From: Cinnamomum chago
Lineage: Eukaryota > Streptophyta > Magnoliopsida > Laurales > Lauraceae
Assembly (NCBI GenBank): GCA_038049695.1
Contig: CP142456.1
Coordinates: forward strand, 19,062,501-19,126,500
Length of the DNA: 64,000 nucleotides
Reading direction: 5' to 3'
The first letter of the stretch is position 1; each line of letters opens with the position of its first letter. Below the pieces are notes generated by a model that was not told the DNA's origin, searched no databases, and was given only the letters and a program-made list of their open reading frames with translations. The position numbers were made by a program, and so were the translations under genes. Shown piece after piece: positions 1-10,531 of the stretch.

Positions 1-120
1 GTAGCCTTAGTTGAGCATAGTTTAGTTTGTTTTTCAAAATCATTTTGTTTTTCTTGTTTGTGTTTAAGCATTCATCATCACTTGAATGGACCATCACTTT
101 TGAAGTTGAGGGGGTAGTTT

Positions 121-3100
121 ATGCACAATTGGTTACGTGTGCAGGGTCGTTTAGAGAGCTTTGATTTATTCAATATCCCTGTTGAGAATTTTGCGGGCCC
201 TGTTGCCATTGAGGAAATGGCTGACGAAAACCCACAAACCCAACCCATGACTCTTAGGGAGTACATGTACCCAACCCGATCTAACCAACCCTCATGCATC
301 GTCATACCCGCCACAAATGCCTCATTTGAGCTGAAATCCGGCTTAATCCAGATGTTACCAATTTTCCGAGGGGTGGAAAATGAGAACCCATATCAACATG
401 TGAGAGAGTTTGAGGAAATCTGTGGGACTATGAAATATAACCATATGTCTGAAGAGGCCCTTAAGCTTAGGTTGTTCCCGTTCTCACTGAAGGAGAAGGC
501 GAAAGCATGGCTTTACGCCTTACAGGCTAATTCCATAAACACATGGGAGGGACTAGTCGAGGCCTTTTATAAAAAGTTTTATTCAAAACAGAAAACGGCC
601 TTCATTAGACATACCCTGAACAGCTTCCACCAACTGGAGGGAGAAACCATGTATGAGTACATGGAAAGGTTCAAAGACTCATTGTTACAATGCCCTCATC
701 ACGGATTCGAAAAGATCCGGTTAGTCCAAATCCTTTATGAAGGACTAAACTATCCCACCAAGACCATGGTGGAGTCTTTCTGCAACGGAGTATTCACTCA
801 AAAGACAGCTGACCAAGCTTGGACATACCTTGAAGAGGTCGCTGAGAACACTCTCCAATGGGAACCTATCAGAGAGGATCCCAAAAGACCTATTGTTACA
901 GAAAGAAGGGGCATGCATAGAATGGAACCCAAATTCGAGGCCGATGCCAAGTTGGCCACGCTGACAAGGAGATTAGAAGCCCTTGAAATGAACCAAACCT
1001 GTCAGCAGACCACCCCAAAGACCCTGGAATCATTAAAGATGAGCCAAGCAGTCAGTGACCCTACTGCCCCACCCTGCACCAATTGTGGAGAGTTTACCCA
1101 TCATGGATCCCAATGTAGAGCATTCTTTGGTCAAAGTCAAAGTGAGAGTATGGAGGAGGTGAGTGCGCTTTACCAGAATACTAGATATGAGCGGCCGAGG
1201 TATGATCCGTATTCAAATACATACAATCCTGGTTGGAAGGATAATCCTAATTTTTCATGGACCAAAGGACAACACCAAGGAAACCCTTCTCAGCCAATGG
1301 CCCAGCATATGCCACCTCCGGGATACCAAAAGCCTCAAGTACCCCAAGTGTCACAGGGACCACCCATGGTCCAAGGTTATCAGAATCTTAATTCCCAGAA
1401 TCACCAGATAAGTTCTCTAGAGGACACAATGAAAATGTTGGCCCAAAATACCCTCCAATTCCAGCAAAGCACTACTCAGAATTTGAATGCTAATACCCAG
1501 TCCATTGCCAAGTTGGAATACACTGTCAGCCAATTGGCCAGGTCAATAGCTTATAGAGACAAGGGTACTTTTCCAAGTCAGCCCGAAGCCAACCCCAAAG
1601 GCCAAACTTCAACGGGCCAATTTGTTGTCCATGATGACAAGGGCAAAGTCCATGAGCAAGTCAATGCAGTGCATGCAGTTACCACCCGTAGAATGGCTGC
1701 AAAGGAGGTTGACACACCAGAAGAGGACCATAGGCAATCTGAACGGGCTCAAGTGAGGAGGGAGCATGTAGTTTTGGAAAAAGAACTTGAGGAACCAAAG
1801 AAGGACCCAGAGCCTACTAAGGAACCTGAGAAACCAATAGGAGCTGCCTCACCGAGTGAGCCCCCACCTAAAACCTTTGTTCCCAAGGCCCCATATCCTC
1901 AGAGGCTAGGTCAAATGAAAAATAATGTCCAGATGGATAAAATCCTTGAAGTGTTCAAGCAAGTGAGAATTAACATCCCATTGTTAGAAGCCATCCAACA
2001 GATCCCGACTTATGCCAAAGTCCTCAAAGATTTATGCACATTCAAGAGAGCAACCAATGTACCCAAAAAGGCCTTTTTAGCCCAGCAATGCAGTTCCATC
2101 ATTACCACTTCGACCCCAATCAAATACAAGGACCCTGGGTGTCCTACAATTTCTTGTCAAATAGGGGATCATCGCATAGAACATGCTTTGCTGGACTTGG
2201 GTGCGAGTGTCAATCTGCTCCCGTATTCGATATACGAGGAGTTAGGTTTGGGGGAGCTGAAACCAACAAAGGTGACCTTACAACTAGCTGATGCTTCAGT
2301 TAGGTACCCCAAAGGTGTTGTTGAGGATGTTTTGATCAAGGTAGGTGAGTTTGTTTTCCCGGTGGACTTTGTAGTCCTTGATACCCGACCACCAATCGGA
2401 AATATCGTGAAGATCCCGGTAATTTTAGGGAGACCATTCCTTGCCACTTCCAATGCCCTGATTAATTGTCGAAATGGTGTGATGCACCTATCGTTTGGGA
2501 ATATGACAGTCCAGATAAACATTTTCAATGTTGGCAAGCAACCTAGAGATGAGAGCGATCATGAAATTTGTGAGGTGAGTTACCTAGAAGAGTTTATTGA
2601 GAGTGTTGGATCACAATTAGTTTGTGAGGACCCACTAGAGGCATGTCTTGCACATTTTGGAGGTATCATTGATGTTGAGAAAAGCATTAAAGAAGTAAAT
2701 GCGTTACTGGATTCTACCCCTGCTTTTGAGAGGAGTCAATGGCAACCCAAGCCAGAGATCTTGACCCCATCGGCTGCCCCACCTGTTCCATCAATTGAAG
2801 AACCGCCCAAGCTCGACCTAAAACCACTACCTGACACCCTCAAGTATGTGTTTTTGGGCCCAGCCGAAACTCTCCCCGTCATTATAGCCTCGGACCTGGA
2901 AGAAGTCCAGGAACAACAATTGATTGAAATCCTGAAGGATCACAAAGAGGCTATAGGCTGGACAATTGCAGATATAAAAGGAATAAGCCCATCTGTGGTT
3001 CAACATCGGATCCATTTGGAAGAAAATGCAAAAACTTCTAGAGAACCACAGAGGCGTCTTAATCCATCAATGAAGGATGTCGTAAGAGTGGAGGTTCTGA

Positions 3101-5712
3101 AATTGTTGGATTCAGGTATCATTTACCCTATTTCGGACAGCTCATGGGTGAGCCCAGTCCATGTTGTGCCAAAAAAGGCTGGGATAACTGTTGTAAAGAA
3201 TGAGGGGAACGAGTTAGTGCCCACAAGGACCCAGACAGGCTGGCGAGTGTGCATTGACTATAGAAAGTTGAACTCGGCCACCCGTAAAGACCATTTTCCC
3301 CTCCCATTTATGGACCAGATGCTTGAGAGACTAGCCGGTCATGCCTTTTATTGTTTCCTTGATGGATACTCCGGCTATAATCAGATACCCATAGCACCCG
3401 AGGACCAGGACAAGACAACTTTTACATGCCCTTTCGGTACATTTGCCTACCGGCGCATGCCTTTTGGGTTGTGCAATGCACCTGCGACATTTCAAAGGTG
3501 TATGATGAGCATATTTTCAGACATGGTTGAGCGATTCTTAGAGGTGTTTATGGACGATTTTTCGGTCCATGGGAGTAGTTTCCAAGAATGTTTGCATCAC
3601 CTGAACCTTGTTTTAGTGAGATGTCAAGAGAAGAATCTTGTTTTGAATTGGGAGAAGTGTCATTTCATGGTGAAAAGAGGAATTGTCTTGGGCCATGTTA
3701 TTTCTGAGAATGGCATTGAGGTTGACAAGGCCAAAATTGAGCTCATTTCCAACCTGCCACCGCCAAAAACGGTGAAGAATATCAGATCTTTCTTGGGGCA
3801 TGCAGGTTTTTATAGACGGTTCATTAAGAATTTTAGCAAGATAGCTGCACCCTTGTGCAATCTGCTATCTAAGGATACGCCTTTTTTCTTTAATGAACCC
3901 TGCCTACAAGCATTTGAACAAATGAAAAAGGAGTTGACCTCTGCCCCGATAATAAAGCCACCTGATTGGACAATTCCCTTCGAACTCATGTGTGACGCTT
4001 CTGACCATGCTCTTGGGGCGGTGCTAGGACAGAGAGTGAACAAATCGCCCCATGTCATATATTATGCCAGTAGGACCTTGAATGATGCTCAGTTGAATTA
4101 CACAACCACAGAGAAAGAGCTGTTAGCTGTCGTCTTTGCCCTGGAAAAGTTTAGACCATACTTGATTGGGTCTAAAGTCATAGTTTACACCGATCATTCG
4201 GCCCTTAGGTACCTGTTGATGAAAAAAGATACAAAAGCCCGTCTGATTAGGTGGATTCTCTTGTTACAAGAGTTTGACCTTGAGATTCGGGACAAGAAAG
4301 GTTCTGAAAATGTTGTAGCTGACCATCTCTCTCGATTACCGTCAGACCTCGAGCATAAGAGCATCCCATTGAGCGAGAGTTTCCCGGATGAACAATTGTT
4401 GAGTGTCTCCCATTTTCCTTGGTTTGCAGATATCGTTAACTACCTGGTCACTGGACAGATGCCTGATTACTGGTCCAAACAGGATAGGTCCAAGTTTTTG
4501 TCTGAGGTTAAGCATTTCTTCTTTGATGACCCATACCTGTTCAAGTACTGTCCAGACCAGATCATTAGGAGATGCATTTCAGAAGAGGACTGTTTAAGTG
4601 TGATATCCTTCTGCCATGACCATGCCTGTGGTGGGCATTTTAGTTCTAGAAAGACCGCAGCAAAGGTGTTGCAGTGCGGATTTTACTGGCCCACCCTTTT
4701 CAAGGATTGTCACACCTTTTGTTTGCATTGTGAACGTTGTCAGAAATTAGGCATAATTACGCGGAGGAACATGATGCCTTTAAATCCGATGCTTATTGTG
4801 GAAATTTTTGATGTTTGGGGCATAGACTTCATGGGTCCATTTCCGAGTTCCTTCGGCAACTTATACATTTTGCTTGCTGTAGATTATGTCTCCAAATGGA
4901 TAGAGGCGATTCCAACCAGAACGAATGACCGTCACGTGGTTATCAAATTTATTAAAGAAAACATCTTTTCTAGATTTGGTACCCCCAGGGTGATTATCAG
5001 TGATGGTGGGAGTCATTTTTGTAATAGCACCTTCGAGAATCTGATGAAAAAATATTCTATTACTCATAAGGTTGCTACTCCGTATCACCCACAAACTAGC
5101 GGACAAGTAGAAGTGTCTAATAGGCAAATAAAGCAAATTTTGGAAAAGACAGTCAATCCTACCCGGAAAGATTGGTCTTTAAGATTGACAGACGCTTTAT
5201 GGGCTTATCGGACTGCCTATAAGACCCCGATCGACATGTCTCCATATCGATTGGTCTTTGGGAAAGCATGTCACTTGCCGGTAGAATTGGAGCATAATGC
5301 TTACTGGGCCATCAAAATGTTCAATTTTGATTTAACTAAAGCCGGTAACCTACGCAAGTTGCATCTCAATGAGTTGGAGGAACTTAGAAATGACGCCTAT
5401 GAGAATGCCAAGATTTATAAGGATCGGATGAAGAGAAACCATGATCAATCTATCTTGAGGAAATCCTTTGAACCGGGCATGAAAGTTCTTCTGTATAATT
5501 CTCGCCTGCATCTTTTTCCAGGAAAACTGAGATCCCGCTGGACTGGACCTTTCATTGTTCGCACTGTCTATTTTCATGGGGCAGTTGAGATTGAGAACCC
5601 CAAGAATGGGGATGTTTTTAAAGTCAATGGTCAGAGGTTGAAACCTTTTTTGGAGCTTAAGAACAAGGATGTCGAAGAAACCCTTGTTCAGGACCCTGTG
5701 TATGTTGCATAA
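121..5712 (+). CDS. Athila gag-pol polyprotein, unit 1 (intact, 1863 aa)
   Basis: One uninterrupted frame encodes the capsid protein and all pol enzymes for reverse transcription and integration of the element. Domains in order: gag (about 90-250), CCHC knuckle [14 protein letters not shown] (319-332), aspartic protease with D692 in DLGAS, reverse transcriptase with FMDD at 1143-1146, RNase H starting near D1292, and integrase. The integrase has H1501, H1506, C1537 and C1540 in its zinc finger, and D1569, D1628 and E1664 in its core; 35 residues separate the last two, the retroviral D(35)E spacing. There is no gag/pol frameshift or stop, no chromodomain and no downstream envelope-like frame. 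The ATG at 121 is the first long-frame start after the leader. The protein is identical to the product of unit 2. All catalytic residues I can check are present, so it could be functional. Confidence 0.95.
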   Translation: MHNWLRVQGRLESFDLFNIPVENFAGPVAIEEMADENPQTQPMTLREYMYPTRSNQPSCIVIPATNASFELKSGLIQMLPIFRGVENENPYQHVREFEEICGTMKYNHMSEEALKLRLFPFSLKEKAKAWLYALQANSINTWEGLVEAFYKKFYSKQKTAFIRHTLNSFHQLEGETMYEYMERFKDSLLQCPHHGFEKIRLVQILYEGLNYPTKTMVESFCNGVFTQKTADQAWTYLEEVAENTLQWEPIREDPKRPIVTERRGMHRMEPKFEADAKLATLTRRLEALEMNQTCQQTTPKTLESLKMSQAVSDPTAPPCTNCGEFTHHGSQCRAFFGQSQSESMEEVSALYQNTRYERPRYDPYSNTYNPGWKDNPNFSWTKGQHQGNPSQPMAQHMPPPGYQKPQVPQVSQGPPMVQGYQNLNSQNHQISSLEDTMKMLAQNTLQFQQSTTQNLNANTQSIAKLEYTVSQLARSIAYRDKGTFPSQPEANPKGQTSTGQFVVHDDKGKVHEQVNAVHAVTTRRMAAKEVDTPEEDHRQSERAQVRREHVVLEKELEEPKKDPEPTKEPEKPIGAASPSEPPPKTFVPKAPYPQRLGQMKNNVQMDKILEVFKQVRINIPLLEAIQQIPTYAKVLKDLCTFKRATNVPKKAFLAQQCSSIITTSTPIKYKDPGCPTISCQIGDHRIEHALLDLGASVNLLPYSIYEELGLGELKPTKVTLQLADASVRYPKGVVEDVLIKVGEFVFPVDFVVLDTRPPIGNIVKIPVILGRPFLATSNALINCRNGVMHLSFGNMTVQINIFNVGKQPRDESDHEICEVSYLEEFIESVGSQLVCEDPLEACLAHFGGIIDVEKSIKEVNALLDSTPAFERSQWQPKPEILTPSAAPPVPSIEEPPKLDLKPLPDTLKYVFLGPAETLPVIIASDLEEVQEQQLIEILKDHKEAIGWTIADIKGISPSVVQHRIHLEENAKTSREPQRRLNPSMKDVVRVEVLKLLDSGIIYPISDSSWVSPVHVVPKKAGITVVKNEGNELVPTRTQTGWRVCIDYRKLNSATRKDHFPLPFMDQMLERLAGHAFYCFLDGYSGYNQIPIAPEDQDKTTFTCPFGTFAYRRMPFGLCNAPATFQRCMMSIFSDMVERFLEVFMDDFSVHGSSFQECLHHLNLVLVRCQEKNLVLNWEKCHFMVKRGIVLGHVISENGIEVDKAKIELISNLPPPKTVKNIRSFLGHAGFYRRFIKNFSKIAAPLCNLLSKDTPFFFNEPCLQAFEQMKKELTSAPIIKPPDWTIPFELMCDASDHALGAVLGQRVNKSPHVIYYASRTLNDAQLNYTTTEKELLAVVFALEKFRPYLIGSKVIVYTDHSALRYLLMKKDTKARLIRWILLLQEFDLEIRDKKGSENVVADHLSRLPSDLEHKSIPLSESFPDEQLLSVSHFPWFADIVNYLVTGQMPDYWSKQDRSKFLSEVKHFFFDDPYLFKYCPDQIIRRCISEEDCLSVISFCHDHACGGHFSSRKTAAKVLQCGFYWPTLFKDCHTFCLHCERCQKLGIITRRNMMPLNPMLIVEIFDVWGIDFMGPFPSSFGNLYILLAVDYVSKWIEAIPTRTNDRHVVIKFIKENIFSRFGTPRVIISDGGSHFCNSTFENLMKKYSITHKVATPYHPQTSGQVEVSNRQIKQILEKTVNPTRKDWSLRLTDALWAYRTAYKTPIDMSPYRLVFGKACHLPVELEHNAYWAIKMFNFDLTKAGNLRKLHLNELEELRNDAYENAKIYKDRMKRNHDQSILRKSFEPGMKVLLYNSRLHLFPGKLRSRWTGPFIVRTVYFHGAVEIENPKNGDVFKVNGQRLKPFLELKNKDVEETLVQDPVYVA

Positions 5713-5828
5713 GTAATTTTCAGGGTCACATCGGGTTGATAAAGTGAAACTTAGCGTTGGTTGGTAGGCAACCCAATATTCATTTTTTGCATCAACCGAT
5801 GGTAAGGCGTTACATTTTTTTTTTTTTT

Positions 5829-5861
<33 letters not shown>

Positions 5862-7568
5862 TTTTCTTGTCCATTTATCATTTTGCATTGCATATCATTG
5901 AGGACAATGTTTGATTTAGGTTTGGGGGTGTGGTACTGCATTGCACACATGTATTTGCCTGTAAATATTTAGTATTTTTTTTAATTTCTCAAAAAAAAAA
6001 AAAAAAAAAAAAAAAGAAAGAAAGAAAAATTTCCATGGGATTTTAGCTTGTTAATAAGTTTCGAAATCTTAGTTTACCATACTATCCAAATCCTAAAATG
6101 AATGTCTCAAAATCAAGTCTTGGAAAAATTCTTGCACATTTAGCCACATGAGTGTAGTCCAAGTGAAGAGTAGTGAGCACATATGAGTGACCCTGACAAA
6201 TCACTAGTGGAGACTAAACCAATTGAGTGTAGAGCCTTTCTATTCCTTCAAGGTAAGGACTCTTCTGCGCTAATTCCGAGTAGAATGAAGAGCTACTCAT
6301 ACTCGTAGTTTTCGGCACATTTCTTTTTATCTCATTAGTGCCTATTTCTTTCCAACCATTGAGGGTGTCATCAAAATTGCGAACTAACCTTGACTTGTAG
6401 CTTGTGAGCACCTTTCTAGACCTGGTAAAGTGATGATAGGCAATCTAAAATTAAAACCTCATGGCCATTAAAAACCTACCTATAAAAACATTTCCATAGT
6501 AACCCCTTTTGAGCCATTATCCTTTATACATTTTTCTTTAAAAATTCCCAAAGCCTCTCCACCCAAATAAAAAGCCTTCAACCGATTGTTTTTTTAGAAG
6601 AGGAAGGAAAAGATAAAGAAAGAAGGAAGTGTGCATTGTTGATACTTCACATGATCTATCCAAGAAAAAAAAAAATCTCTCTCGAAAAAAAAAAAAAAAA
6701 AAAAAAGGGAAAGAAAGAAAAAGAGCATAGTTGAAAAAAGAAAAAAAAAGAGAAAAAGAGAAAAAAAAAAAGAAAAAAAAAAGAAAAAAAAGGGAAAAAG
6801 AAAAAAAAAAAAAAAAAGGAAAAAGTGAAGTCGAATCGAAGAAAATTCCTTCGAAGAAAACTCAAGATCTTACCTTCTCAGAAACCCTAAAACCTCATTT
6901 TCCATTTTTACCAAACCCTTTCCCCTAACCCCATTACAACCAATAAAAGACCTATTGGATTTCAGGAAAAGTTAGGATGTTAAACAAGTGAGAAGTTGAG
7001 TGAGCATTTTCACCCTCAGTTAAATGGTTGTTCTTTCCATGAGATAAATTCTCCAAAAATTCTTCATTTTCAAAAAGATATGTGAGTCCTTTTGCCTTAC
7101 CAATACTCACATATAGAGTGATAAGTCAGAAAATCTAAGCGATTTTATTTCTGAGAGTATGACTGTGAGGCTGAAGTCAAAACGAATGGATTTAGAAGGT
7201 GATCAAATTTGTGTTTTCTCAGAACCCAAAACCGCACAAGTGTTGGCTAAACTCACTCAAATACACTCCGGGACTTGAGCATCCTTGAAAGATTTTTAGC
7301 AATTGGATAGTGTTCTAAACTTGCACTCATTTTTATTAGCTTGCTAAAAACCCGAGGATATAAATAAAAAGAATTTTGTGGGATTTATTCGCTGAAAACC
7401 CTCACGAGACAAAACTCGTCCTCTAAGGGAAACTTAGGGGTTTAAATGGCTTGTTGCACGAGCTAAGTGCAGCCGCGATTCCTGCGAAAGTGAGTTAGGG
7501 TTTTTTTTTTTTATCATTTTCTGCATATAGTTTGTTTTCTTTTATTTTGCTCGGGACTAGCAAAATGT
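5713..7568 (+). other. Non-coding region between pol and the PPT, Athila unit 1
   Basis: About 1.86 kb follows the pol stop where many Athila elements carry an envelope-like ORF. I see no credible coding frame here. It contains a T run and CTTT repeat (about 5815-5864), a 25-base A run (5991-6015), a long A/G stretch (about 6664-6826) with several A homopolymers, and a copy of the polypurine motif at 5918-5932. The A-rich part gives Lys-rich or Phe-rich open frames that are composition artefacts. Confidence 0.8.
5918..5932 (+). other. Internal second copy of the polypurine-tract motif, unit 1
   Basis: The 15 bases AGGTTTGGGGGTGTG here are identical to those spanning the PPT/LTR boundary at 7569-7583, 1.65 kb downstream. 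The same copy lies in unit 2 at 16329-16343. It could act as an additional plus-strand primer or be a relic of an older LTR junction. That is inference; only the match is seen. Confidence 0.55.
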
Positions 7569-7581
7569 AGGTTTGGGGGTG
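7569..7581 (+). other. Polypurine tract, unit 1
   Basis: AGGTTTGGGGGTG lies directly before TGATGAGTTC, the start of the LTR. A G-rich purine tract at this place primes plus-strand DNA synthesis in LTR retrotransposons. Confidence 0.8.
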
Positions 7582-9463
7582 TGATGAGTTCACAAAAAAT
7601 ACACTTTCATAGCATTATTTTATGAGGTTTCAAAGATAAAAGAACTCAAAACACTATTTTTAGTATAAAAATAATAAATTTCCTCCTCATCATGCTTTGC
7701 TCATATCTTTCCATTATAGATAGCCATTTTTATGCATTTTTATGAGTTCCAATGTCCTCCATACAAAATATGTTAAAAAATACTCTCAATTATGTTAATT
7801 TCTCTTTGTAGGTATTAATTGAAGATTAATTTGAAGATTAAAGTTGAGATTCAAGAGTTAAAGAGAGTAAGGCTAAGTTTGGAAGACAATTGGATGAAGA
7901 AATGACAAAGATAGGCCAACAATAAGAAGAAAAATGAAAGACCTGGGTTGGTATTTTGACCATATCTTTTCACTCGGATGTCCGATTGAGGTGATCTCAG
8001 AAGCATTGGAAAGCTTGTTCTAAGATCTACAAATCATATTTCACAACTTTTTTCCCAATTCTGACGTTTCGGGGGTCAAAATTGCACATCAATCTGGGGA
8101 CTGTTTTCTAACACGAGAATTACATTCATATGTTTATATTTCCATTCTTGTGAAGTCCCACATCGAAAAGAAACCAAAAAGAGCAAGGCAAATATCTCTA
8201 TATAAGGAAGGGAGCTCTAGGCATTAGAGACACACAAGCAAGGAGAGCCTCCTCCTCTTTACTTAAGCTATTCATGTAATTGAGAGCAATTGTAGAGAGA
8301 AAGTGAGGAAAGCCTTGTAAAATTTGAAGATTTATAATGAAAGCTTTGTCTTCTCCAATGGGTGGCTAATCACTTTGATTGGATCTTCTAGATGAAGCTA
8401 AGTTAATACTTTTCCTTTTGCTTATGCTCTTTATTTTAATTCCCTTGTTTATGTGCTTAATATGTTAGAATAGATTTGTCTTCATTGCATTGTGCAACCT
8501 TCTATGCTTATTTTATTTCTTAGCATTCTTTTTACTATCTATGCTTAGGTTTGATAAATCATGCTTAGGAGTTAGTATCTTTTGATGGTTTATGCTTACT
8601 TTTGATAGATAGTTATTAGGAATCTTTTCTTTTATGAAGGGAAGAAAATCTTGGTTATTAGATTGTTAATTTCTATCTTAGAGCTTTAAAGTTATATTTT
8701 TCAAATCTAAGCATTGATTTGTCATTAGATTTGAGTATTTGTTTGGGAAATTAGAAGAGCATTAGCATTGGATTAGTGTCACTTAGTGGATTCTAGATGA
8801 TTCAATCTATCCATTAGTATTGCTTGTTGCTTATTTTTTTACTTTAGCTTGATTGTATTCACATTCCCACACACTCATTCTCTTGTTTTTAATTCCCACA
8901 CTCCATTTCTCTATCCACACCATTATATCCATTAGCTTAATTGTTCATACCTTCTATGTGTTTGTTTTTATTCCTCATTTGATTTTACACTTTTAGCACA
9001 TTTCTTTTTATCTCCATCCACTCATTTTCTATCTTGTTCTCTTTATTAGTTAGTTTTCATGGATGCTTTTAGTTTATTTCTATCTTGATCTTTCACTTAT
9101 TTTCACACACTTACTCATTTCTAATATTGTTCATTTGTTCTTGTTATTAACCTTGTTATTTTTCTTTTGATATTAACTTTGTTACTAACCTTGTTCTCAC
9201 TTAAGTTCTTTTATTTCTACTTACATCTCTTTGTTATCTAGTTTCTTGTTTTCTTTTAGTTTGCATTTTTTATTTCCTTTGTTATTATCTTGTTTCTTGT
9301 TTTTGTTATCTCCATTTGCATTTATTAGCTATATTTGAGTTGATACTCCTTTTCATTAATCATTGTTATTTCTCTTGTAACGATCCTCGTGGGAACGATA
9401 TTCGGACTTCCATAGTCTATATTACTTGAGACAACCGTATACTTGCGGAAAAAGTCCCAAACA
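7582..9463 (+). mobile_element. Athila LTR 1 (about 1882 bp)
   Basis: It begins TGATGAGTTC right after the PPT and ends CCCAAACA six bases before the primer-binding site, so it carries the usual TG...CA ends. The copy at 17993-19874 is the same length. The single base difference I found is G at 8745 against A at 19156. A TATA box lies at 8199-8205. The second half is T-rich with many short CTTGTT-type repeats. Depending on how units are counted it is the 3' LTR of unit 1 and the 5' LTR of unit 2. Confidence 0.9.
8155..8205 (+). promoter_or_regulatory. LTR promoter: snRNA-type USE plus TATA box, LTR 1
   Basis: GTCCCACATCG at 8155-8165 is a perfect match to the plant U-snRNA upstream sequence element, RTCCCACATCG. 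A TATATAA box follows at 8199-8205, with 33 bp between them, close to the spacing of pol II-transcribed plant U-snRNA genes. Transcription would begin about 30 bp after the TATA box, inside the LTR. The motifs are seen; their use is inferred. Confidence 0.65.
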
Positions 9464-9469
9464 AGTTTT

Positions 9470-9490
9470 TGGCGCCGTTGCCGGGGATCG
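9470..9490 (+). other. Primer-binding site for tRNA-Asp, unit 2
   Basis: The 21 bases starting TGGCGCCGTTGCCGGGG are complementary to the 3' end of plant tRNA-Asp including CCA. The site lies six bases after the LTR end. It is not itself a tRNA gene, because only the 3' tRNA segment is present and on the complementary strand. Confidence 0.88.
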
Positions 9491-10531
9491 GCGTACATAG
9501 GAATCCTTGATTTTAAGGATTTTCAACTCTCATATAGCTTAGTTGCATTTTTTATTCTTTCTTTTAGTTTTCATTGCGGATTCTATACATTTTCTTTGTT
9601 TGTATTTTCAGAGATTCCACTGTTGGAGCAAGGAAAGAAGAAAAGAGCAACTAAAGAACTCTAACTTAGGAATTTAAATTGCTTTCTTAGAAAATCTTGT
9701 ATTAGGATTCATTTCAAGTTTGTAATAATTTTTTTTTAAAGTTCATTTAAGTTTTCAAAGCATTGTAATAATTAAGGAAGGAGGACGGTTGGACGATACC
9801 GTCGCAGCCCCTCAAGTTCGTACACCGAAATTGGTGTTGGTGGCTTGGGTCGACTTCAACCGATCTTCCCCCAATTTAGTTTGGGAGGTGCGTATTTCAA
9901 TACACCCACGCATCCTCTGTTAGTGGGTCAATTTTGTTGGTTGTTTGATTGTTTAATTGCTTTGTAGTGCTTAATCATTTTAAAATACACAAAGTAATTT
10001 GGAAAGCACACACTTAGTAAGGGCAATCATACCCCCAACAAGATAAGGATTGGATTTCATCACCATTTCCTTGCCCATAGGAACTCATTTTCCTCACTAC
10101 TTAGGAATCCTTAACCTTTAATAAAATTTGAGTAGAAACGTGACCATAGGACACGAGCTCATTAGGAGAAGACCATCAAAGGTTGTACCATTTGCGCTCC
10201 TTGACGAAAATCGGTGCCTAGAATAGCCTTGTCCCTTTAAGGGAGACAGTTCATCTGTTCTAGGAGTTTGGTATTTAAGCGGAACCTTTGCCACGAGCAT
10301 CGTGATCCCACCAATCCCCTGGGGGCTTGCCTGGCCGATTACGTTTCATAGGACCGGATTGGAGGCCTAGGTGTACTCTTCACAGTTAGGAGCTGTCTAG
10401 TTTAATCTTAGGTAGCCTTAGTTGAGCATAGTTTAGTTTGTTTTTCAAAATCATTTTGTTTTTCTTGTTTGTGTTTAAGCATTCATCATCACTTGAATGG
10501 ACCATCACTTTTGAAGTTGAGGGGGTAGTTT
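9491..10531 (+). other. Athila 5' leader between PBS and gag, unit 2
   Basis: About 1 kb of untranslated leader. It holds only short open frames (for example 9443-9664 and a 60-codon antisense frame) that resemble nothing I know. The gag ATG follows at 10532. The same leader recurs at 19902-20942, and its last 120 bases open the window. Confidence 0.8.

Noticed and set aside
2169..2537. 122-codon minus-strand frame opposite protease
   Set aside because: Antisense shadow of the gag-pol frame, no domain; likewise all other short frames within the two polyproteins.
5350..5874. 174-codon minus-strand frame opposite the end of pol (also 15761-16285)
   Set aside because: It lies antisense to the integrase C-terminus and the CTTT repeat; its Lys-rich start is the microsatellite. 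A shadow of pol.
6656..6928. Phe-rich and Lys-rich frames over the A-rich tract (also 17067-17339)
   Set aside because: Pure composition effect of A homopolymers.
5713..7568. Envelope-like gene of the Athila element
   Set aside because: No frame beyond composition artefacts in either unit.
9470..9490. tRNA-Asp gene
   Set aside because: Only the 3' end of the tRNA, as its complement, directly after an LTR: a primer-binding site.
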